Made by a program: the position numbers and the translations under genes
Notes under the pieces: generated by a model
Databases searched by the model: none
What the model was told of the DNA's origin: nothing
The model's input: only the letters and a program-made list of their open reading frames with translations
Assembly (NCBI GenBank): GCA_043228905.1
Contig: JBHGNT010000008.1
Coordinates: 21,514,001-21,578,000 of the forward strand
Reading direction: 5' to 3'
Length of the DNA stretch: 64,000 bases
DNA from: Azolla caroliniana
Taxonomy: Eukaryota; Polypodiophyta
Shown here: positions 57,231 through 64,000 of the stretch, piece after piece
How the letters are laid out: every line of letters starts with the position of its first letter
Numbering within the stretch: position 1 is the first letter of the stretch

Positions 57231-58556
57231 GCGGCTTTCGTCCGGTCTTCGGCTTTCTTCGTTGTGGCAATCTCGGGTCCTCCCCCTCAAGCCGATGACG
57301 CAGGCTTGTAGTGTGTGGGTGAAGGCTGACTACTTCCACCCATTGTGGGTTACGAGCCACTTTGGTGGAGCTCTTGAGCTCTTGTTCGGCCGCTACCTTC
57401 ATCACAAATGCATAATGATGGGCCATGTACTTGTTGTAGCCGTGCTGAGTGACAGGGTTCTTAGCTCTAGATGAGCGTTGAAGTTTTTCACTTGCTGATG
57501 TGAGGTCCTTCTTTACTCTGGGTGTCCGCATGATGGGTACACCAAACTCACTGTCTAGTGAGCAAGCCGACGCATCCGAATCACTGTCGTCGGGGTGGTC
57601 GACTTCGTATTCGGGCATCTTACCTTTGCCTTTGTCCAAGTTGGTACTTGGCCGCAACGTGCTTGGGTCTCGTGGGGGCTCTTGTGGCCCACTAGGCTTT
57701 GCGGTAATCGGAATTTCTTTGAACATGCGTTCGAAGCGATCTCCATCTTTTACCTCTTGTTCGGCGGATTCCGGGTCAAGCGGCGTCAGAGTCGAAGTTG
57801 TCTCTGGTGCGTACAAGGATGCGGACTCGTCGAAGACTACGTCTCGACTTACCCGAACCGCTTGGGTAGCAGGGTTGTAGCACTTGTATGCCTTCTTCTC
57901 AGATGAGTATCCTATGAGGATACATTCCTCCGACTTCACGTCGGGCTTCTATCGTTGTTCGTTCGGGATGCGTACATTCGCAATGCTTCCGAACACCTTG
58001 AGGTGCGACAGGATCGACGTCCTTCCAACGAGGAGCTCGTATGGAGTTAGCTCATGCACTCCATTAGTGGTGCATCGATTCATGAGAAAGACGGCTATGG
58101 ATGCCACTTCGGCTATGGATGCATCATGGCACGTGCTACCTCAAGTATTTGCCGATTTTTCCTTTCAGCTACTCCATTTTGTTGGGGTATGTGTCAGCAC
58201 GAGAATTCTCTCCGAATGCCTTCACTTTGGAGGTAGGAGGCAAATTCATCGGAGAAGTACTCCTTGCCTCCATCCGATCATAGGCATCGAATGTGCCTAC
58301 CAGTTTCTTTTTCAACTTGGCCCTTGAGCTTTTGGAAGTGGGAGAACACTTCGTTCTTCTTCTTCATCGGGAAGATCTACGTGTAGCGGGAGTAGTCGTC
58401 GATGAAGGTGACGTAGAATTGGCATCCGTCGATCGTCGGCATTTGAGCCAGTCCCCATACATCCGAGTGTATGATGTCAAGGAGGCCTTTGCTTGCATGG
58501 CTCTCCTTCGGGAATGGGAGTCGATGTTGTTTGCCGAGTTGACACGCTTCGCATAC
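57231..58556 (-). pseudogene. Copia integrase core and linker (truncated before RT)
   Basis: The minus strand shows IIHSDVWG and FIDDYSRY (catalytic Asp residues) with a TAG after the latter, then PQQNGVAERKNRQILEVAR containing the catalytic Glu. After this comes the Copia-type CILIGYSSEKKAYKCYNP domain and an acidic linker (57939-57300). The homology ends at NPQWVEVV, the first residues before the RT, so the polymerase is missing. Confidence 0.8.
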
Positions 58557-59273
58557 TCAGTCGACTCGTTTTGACTCGAATGTCGAAAGTCCAATGACGA
58601 CTCCCTTTGATTGCATAGCTTGGAGCCGTTGGAGGTTGATGTGGCCAATTCTCTTGTGCCACAACTCGATGCTTATCTCAGTTTTGAGACCTTTGGCATA
58701 CATGGCCGATTTCACCTCATTCAAATCGAGGATGAACATGCGACCGTCTCTCCATCCCTTGGCTATGAGTCGACCATCTTTCTCGATAAAACAACCTTCG
58801 TTGTTGAAGTGGACTTGCATGCCTTGCTCCATGATTTGACCGATGGAGACCAAATTCTTCTTTATTGTGGGCACATGCAAGACATTCTTGACGCAAGTTT
58901 GCTCGTCTTCTTTCCTGAATGGGACATTGCCGATGTGTCGAATGGGATGTGTGGTGTCGTCTCCCGTCTCTATGAAGCCGAGTCGGTCCGGCGTTCGTAA
59001 GTCACGAAACCACTCTTGGTGTGACATCATATGATGTGAGGCGCCGGAATCAACGAACAACACGTCTTTCGAGTTGGAGGTGCTTGCAGAGTTAGAGGCT
59101 GACATAGAGTTTGCTCTATGCCTCATTACGAACAGTCCGCCGTAGTCATCATATTCAGAGTTGGCGGCGTAATTCATGAGTTGTCGACTTATCGAAGCCA
59201 ACTCGCTTCTTCTTTTTCGGCACTCCTCGCGGTGGCCGATTTTTCCGCAACAGTTGTAAGTTGCGGGCCTCAT
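58557..59273 (-). pseudogene. Copia zinc knuckle, protease and integrase N-terminus
   Basis: A 238-codon frame: decayed knuckle YNCCGKIGHREEC, protease active site LFVDSGASHHM, then LWHKRIGHINLQRLQ of the integrase zinc-binding part. The order protease-integrase before RT is diagnostic of Copia (Pseudoviridae-type). Confidence 0.88.
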
Positions 59274-59393
59274 TTGCCAACCTTTTTTACCATGAAATCT
59301 CCCCCTTCTTCCGAAGGTTCCTCAATGGCTTCCGTGAAGGTTTGAGTTCCCTTTGTGTGATGGGCCGAATTGGCTTCTTCTACCGCCGTGACC

Positions 59394-60029
59394 TCATCCT
59401 CGGCCACCATCCGAATTCGAAAAGAACATTTGTCCTTCCGATGTCTTGGTTTTTGTTTGGACGTGGTTCTTTTCAACCATTAGCATTGATTGAAGGTCGA
59501 AGAACGAAGGAGGGTTTTCCCTCGCCAAGATTGTCATCCTCAACGAGTCGAATTGTTGTGTGAGGCCGCCCAAACATACTTGAACCATCTCGTCTTTGTC
59601 AACGTTTATTTTGATGGAGCCAAGCGAGTCGCAAATGCTCTTGATCTTGGCGGTGTAGTCCGACACGGACATGTATTTTTGCTGAATGTTGTTCAACTCT
59701 TGTCGGAGTTGAAGCTTTTGGGCGGTCGTGTTGGCGGCGAGCATTTTCTTTAAGTTCTCCCATGCCTCTTTGGGCGTCTTGGCATCTCGGATGTGGCTAA
59801 GCATGTGGTCATGGACACATGTTGCCAAGCAATACATGAATCGACTCGCCACTTGCTCCCATGTTGAGTAGTCGGCGTTCTTTGGGTCGGGTCGATTTTC
59901 TTGAGCGTCGTTGATGTAGCTCCAATACCCTTGGCTGACGAGGTATTGGGTCATTTTGTACTCCCAAGATGAATGATTGCTCCGGTCTAGCTTTTCACTA
60001 GGGAGCGGGCTACCCATTTGTGTGTTCAT
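59394..60029 (-). CDS. Copia gag
   Basis: A 211-codon ORF starting MNTQMGSPLPSEKLDRSNHS, 160 bp inside the PBS. It contains the Copia gag core (WEYKMTQYLVSQGYW, AKTPKEAWENLKKM, LRQELNNIQQKYMSVSDY, VQVCLGGLTQQFDSLR). It stops at a TAG or TGA before the zinc knuckle, which lies ~120 bp further on, so the normal Gag-Pol continuity is broken. Confidence 0.88.
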   Translation of the reverse strand: MNTQMGSPLPSEKLDRSNHSSWEYKMTQYLVSQGYWSYINDAQENRPDPKNADYSTWEQVASRFMYCLATCVHDHMLSHIRDAKTPKEAWENLKKMLAANTTAQKLQLRQELNNIQQKYMSVSDYTAKIKSICDSLGSIKINVDKDEMVQVCLGGLTQQFDSLRMTILARENPPSFFDLQSMLMVEKNHVQTKTKTSEGQMFFSNSDGGRG

Positions 60030-60188
60030 GTTGATTGTAGTGTCTTCTCTTCTTTTTCTTTTCTTCCTTCGATCACGTACACGTGCTACGTAGCGGCACT
60101 ACAGTAACCGATAGCCAGATTTTGTTGTTGACGTCTCGAACACACAATCATGGAGTCATGTGGGCTTAGTGGATTTTCTAAACCACAC

Positions 60189-60200
60189 GATTTGATACCA
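60189..60200 (-). other. Primer-binding site (initiator tRNA-Met type)
   Basis: The minus strand reads TGGTATCAAATC immediately after the 5' LTR. TGGTATCA is the usual Copia PBS start, complementary to initiator tRNA-Met. Confidence 0.8.
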
Positions 60201-60643
60201 TGTTAAGAATTAGGTAAGTAATTAACGAAGGATTAATTAGTACCTAATTATGTGATTAGTTGATAAGCGGAATATTAACTGATATGTTTGTGTATGTGTG
60301 TGAGAGGGAGAGAGAGAGAAGTACACTTATGAGCAACACAAGATGGGGGATGATTAACTCTATATTAAATTAGCATTATCATCATCAAATACAAAAATAC
60401 CCACAATGAGGTATATATAGATCTCATGTGCAAGGGTGCACATGTGTGAGGATAATATAGGTACAAAAGTGTCAGTCCTATATTAAATGTACTTAGGAGT
60501 GGAGGATCTAGAATATCCCACTTAAGTACAAGGTCCTATTTAAGGCGTTACAGTCAACACTTATGACTAGATTCTATCTAGGTAACTACGAAGTTACATG
60601 GTTGACTAACTAACTAAACTAAATTGAGCTTGATCTCTCAACA
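60201..60643 (-). repeat. 5' LTR of the chimera (Copia)
   Basis: TGTTAAGAATTAGG...CTCTCAACA, ~443 bp. The outer end could instead be at GTAACA, 60667. Not similar to 56506-56958 apart from a shared GA-rich tract. Confidence 0.65.
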
Positions 60644-61496
60644 ATGACATACTAGTCCTTTGTAACATACTCTAATATGTGAGAATTATACATCTAGTTC
60701 TCTAACTATTCGTAAGACGAATACATAAACATCAAGCTCTCTTGATAAACTAGTCCTCTTGACCTTAGTCTTTCCTAGGGCATTGAGATGATGTGGTAGA
60801 CTTGCATGATTCAAAGACTAATTGATTACACTATTTGTCTAAAGAAGAATGTGAATTGGTGTACCCAATACATACTGAGTTGATTTTTGCATTGTAATAT
60901 CCCAATTTTGGAGGTACTTAGAGAAGTCTTCAGTAATACTCTTATGGTAGTCCAACCTCTTTCATGAGAGAAAGAGAGAGATTGAATGAAGGTATAATAT
61001 TCTATGGAGAAAGAAATGGCACCAAAATCGGAATTCAAGAGAAAATCAACCACACAACTCTAAGAGTCATTTTATATTGATGAATTGGAAATCTTGACCA
61101 TAAGAAAACAAGATCATGCACTCATTTCATACATATCTCCATTGTGATGTAAATAAATAAAGATAGAAATATGTAGGCGTTAAACCCAAGGCCTTGAGGG
61201 TAAATTATAACATGGCATACAAATTGAGTGGGCTTGTCCACATATATATAAAAAGAGTAAGAAAGATAATGCACCCTAGTGCATCTAACTCTTGAAAGAG
61301 ATAGAGCTGATAGCTTTTAAAAAACTCATCTACTCTCACAACTAACCGAGGTTTCTTATGTTTTATGGTTGTGTGTTTAGATTCACCCATGCCCTATGGC
61401 CAATTTGGGGATTCTTAGTGCTCCCAATGCAAGTAAGCATCTTAATTTGGAGCTAAATGAACATGATTTACACATTTGCGTAATGATGTTGAGTAC

Positions 61497-61595
61497 AATA
61501 TAAAGTCCAACTTTTACTATGAACTCTAAGGCTTTATGGGTAAAATCAATATAAAGTCCAACTTTTACTATGAACTCAAAGGCTTTATGGGTTTT
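61497..61595. repeat. 51-bp tandem duplication
   Basis: aatataaagtccaacttttactatgaactc at 61497 and 61548, each followed by aaggctttatggg. Confidence 0.9.
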
Positions 61596-61773
61596 ACATG
61601 CAGATTACTTTTTTCATGGTATTTGGGGTGATCATAGCTCCATATACAATTCCTAATATCAACTTGTAAGTTGAACCTAGGAGGTAATATATGATATCTA
61701 TAAAGTAATCACTTGAGGATTAGATGGTACAAATCTTTGTTAGGGACAAGGCATAGCTAACAATGTGACGAAC

Positions 61774-61774
<1 letters not shown>

Positions 61775-61810
<36 letters not shown>
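61775..61810. repeat. (GA)n microsatellite
   Basis: Uninterrupted gagaga tract of about 35 bp. Confidence 0.9.
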
Positions 61811-61814
<4 letters not shown>

Positions 61815-63057
61815 GTCAAGTTTGAATATAGGCGTTATTGAATAAGATCTCATAATGTCTATACTTAGATTATTCTCCTTCCCCAATACTTGTAGAGACC
61901 TAAAGACAATCATGTCACATGTAAAATAGGAAGGGAAAGACTTATATGGTTGGGTTATTGTTGAATCAAGACTTTAGGAGGGTTATCATTGCTTGGCAGA
62001 TAGCTTGACGATGAGTCAAGATGCAACATGTGCCCAAGCTCTAATACACTTGGGCTCATAAATTTCCAACATAACATGGCTACCCATGTTTATATTTGAT
62101 CTTATGGTATATGAAATTGTAAAAGGGACAATGTCCATGTGTAAATTTGTTGATAGTTGAGATTTGGAATGAGATGTAAAATTATATTGTAATAGGGTTT
62201 GAATTGGACTTGATTTGAGCACATTAACTTAATAATAATAAAGCATAACATATACATTAAATCTTACTCTATTTTAAGTACATGTCGTCTACTTAATTTC
62301 CTTTCATTCCAAGATGGAGACATGGATATCAATGCCCAAACAACAAGTGCTATACAAAGAAAAAAGTGGCTAAAGAGAAGAGAATTCAAGAAATAAGACT
62401 ATATCTATTTAGTTGTAATTTGTAAAGACTATAGAAATAATTTTTAGACTTTTTCTAAGGGCTGATTTATCCTTTATCAACTAAGCTAGAGCTTAAGTCT
62501 TCTAATCTTGTTTCTTTTCGCCCATAAATAATGCCTTTCATTATTAAAGAAAAGCAACAACATGACTAACTTACAACAAACTATAGAGCTCTAGGGATCT
62601 AAATACTACTATGAGCTCAATCCCATTCGACACACCAATTCAAATGGCGAATATGATGACATGTCACCTTGCACAACTAGCTCTCTTAAGGTCGAGATTC
62701 TGTCACACTTCTAACATTGGCAATTGCCACTAAAGAAGTTCTTTTAACTTTACAACATATTTTCTGACCTTAACTTGCGATTCAAAAGTAAATGCATTCT
62801 GGATATTCCAATTCAACCATAGCCCCAAACACCTCAAGAACTCAAAAATAATTTGGAAATGACACATTACTACATTGTTCTCCATATGCACGAAAACCCA
62901 ATTGAATGAAGATCAATTTACTCCAATCAGAGACATCCACATTAAATTTATATACCTCCAAACCATTCTCACCATTAGGCATGAAAGAATCAATACCTAC
63001 TATGTTCCAATTCAACTGAATGTCTAAATGTTTCTTTTGTTTAATGCATATCCCAAT

Positions 63058-63271
63058 TTGCAATCGTCAATGGTTCGGTTCGAGAGTGTCAAACTCAAAT
63101 AATTTAAAACCCAACTGTTTATAAAAATTAAAACTTAAACCGAACCATGAAATTGTTTAAACTAAACTGTTACAAAAAACTCAAGCTCAAACCAAATGGT
63201 TTTAGAGACTTTCAAACCTTTGAATTGTTAAACCATTAAAACCACAATTTTGTGGTTCGGGTTTGGTTTTG
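63058..63271. mobile_element. Truncated hAT-like MITE
   Basis: Shares the left end (GCAATCGTCAATGGTTCGG), ggttcgagagtgtc and tgtggttcgg blocks with 14266-14721 and 46795-47236, but stops about half way, so the right end and TSD are missing. Confidence 0.7.
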
Positions 63272-64000
63272 TCCTTTCTTGTCTTTTTAATTGAGTAGTA
63301 AGGTCTATTAATTACATTTCTTAGACACTTTAGTGTAGAGAATAGTTAATATAGTTTGCCTAATGATTAAAACTAAGGTTAACAATTAGTGGAATATGGA
63401 AAATGATTCCTAAATTGAAAGGAAATGTTTATTCTTCCTACCACATAAAACAAATCAAACAAATCCTCTTGCCATACAAACCTATAATAGATACTACAAC
63501 TTTTAGGTTAACACTTAATGGCCAAGCTTGGATAGGGTTTAAAACTCTCATTGAAGACACTTATGTCAACAACAAATTCATATGTTCTCATTGAAATGAG
63601 AAGCAATAAAGCCATTACAAGACTACGCTATACACACAAAGAACCAACACCACAAATGTGAGGTTGCAGACAAATTGTTTGATGAAAACTCATGAATAGA
63701 TAATAGATTCACTCTATGTGTACATGATAAGATGTTATATAATTTCTTACTAGGTCAAAGGTGTAAGTTATTCTTTGAAACTTTGTCGATGGTCGTGGTC
63801 ATGAAAAATTCCAACCACTCTAGCTACAAACCTAGGAGGGGTAGTGACACAAAATACACCCACAAAGCCACATTGGCCAACAAACCGCATGCAAGAAAAT
63901 ATTAGGTGCACAACATGCCAGGGTTATCACATTGGCCAATCTAGAGCTCGATATGGTAACCTTTCTTGTTGAACACAAGTTGGCGTTAGCTAACCACCTA
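63272..64000. other. Intergenic; possible decayed retrotransposon fragment
   Basis: A 63-codon ORF at 63403-63594 and the following frames (CKLFFETLSMVVVMKN, then TTCQGYHIGQSR...C) faintly resemble a decayed Copia gag with knuckle, but I cannot support a call. Confidence 0.25.

Larger units (their letters stand above)
56506..60643 (-). mobile_element. Chimeric LTR retroelement: Copia front, Ty3/gypsy tail
   Basis: In element (minus-strand) order: a 5' LTR (60643-60201), an initiator-Met-type PBS, Copia gag, zinc knuckle and protease, Copia integrase, then no RT or RNase H. Instead there is a short Ty3/gypsy integrase C-terminus, a polypurine tract, and a 3' LTR (56958-56506). The two LTRs show no convincing similarity by eye. 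Frames are broken by a few stops. It looks like a recombinant made by template switching, or two truncated elements fused by deletion. I could not find matching target duplications. Confidence 0.7.
60644..63057. other. Intergenic, mostly unrecognised
   Basis: AT-rich DNA without a supported gene. Contains a 51-bp tandem duplication and a (GA)n tract listed separately. Confidence 0.45.

Noticed and set aside
63403-63594. 63-codon ORF as a gene
   Set aside because: No recognisable domain; the surrounding frames suggest at most a decayed retroelement.

Overview
This window is nuclear DNA of a land plant with a large, repeat-rich genome. A fern or similar vascular plant seems likely, but that is an inference. 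The evidence is intron-rich eukaryotic genes with GT-AG introns, a PLS-type pentatricopeptide repeat (PPR) gene, a plant SDH7-like gene, a ribosomal protein gene with a telo-box promoter and no ubiquitin fusion, and many plant-type LTR retrotransposons, LINEs and hAT-like MITEs. No bacterial operon, CRISPR array or organelle gene block is visible.

Host genes, left to right: an SDH7-like mitochondrial complex II subunit gene (+, coding exons 9443-10642, 5' UTR exon ending at 8034); a 737-residue PPR gene (+, 14998-17211); an importin-alpha gene (+, ten coding exons 37386-41660, 527 aa); ribosomal protein eS30 (+, three coding exons 50031-51484, 62 aa); and a TMEM128-like small membrane protein gene (+, two exons at 53921-55716, last part not found). 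The SDH7-like, eS30 and TMEM128-like genes were assembled by eye from short exons and splice sites.

Repeats fill the rest. At 2184-7563 a degenerate Ty3/gypsy element (minus strand) carries tRNA-like inserts. At 11640-13265 there is a decayed LINE. From 19083 to 34415 one LINE copy is split by a 12.5-kb nested stack: a small non-autonomous LTR element (20026-32498, TSD GATTG) whose 3' LTR was hit by a solo LTR (21844-22414, TSD GATGA) and by a Tat-like Ty3/gypsy element (22901-32448, TSD GCCTT). The gypsy element encodes a ~920-codon accessory ORF downstream of integrase. A second, better kept LINE copy lies at 34597-36862, and each LINE 3' end abuts a CATA microsatellite. A decayed chromovirus-like gypsy element lies at 44040-48560, with a 442-bp hAT-like MITE inside it. 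At 56506-60643 a chimeric element joins the gag-protease-integrase of a Copia element to the tail and LTR of a Ty3/gypsy element.

No gene cluster or pathway links the host genes; they are unrelated housekeeping genes separated by repeats. The most unusual items are the accessory ORF of the Tat-like element, the Copia/gypsy chimera, the LTR element whose interior is almost only two codon-phased minisatellites, a young long foldback at 13665-13965, and hAT-like MITEs with exact or near-exact 8-bp target duplications.
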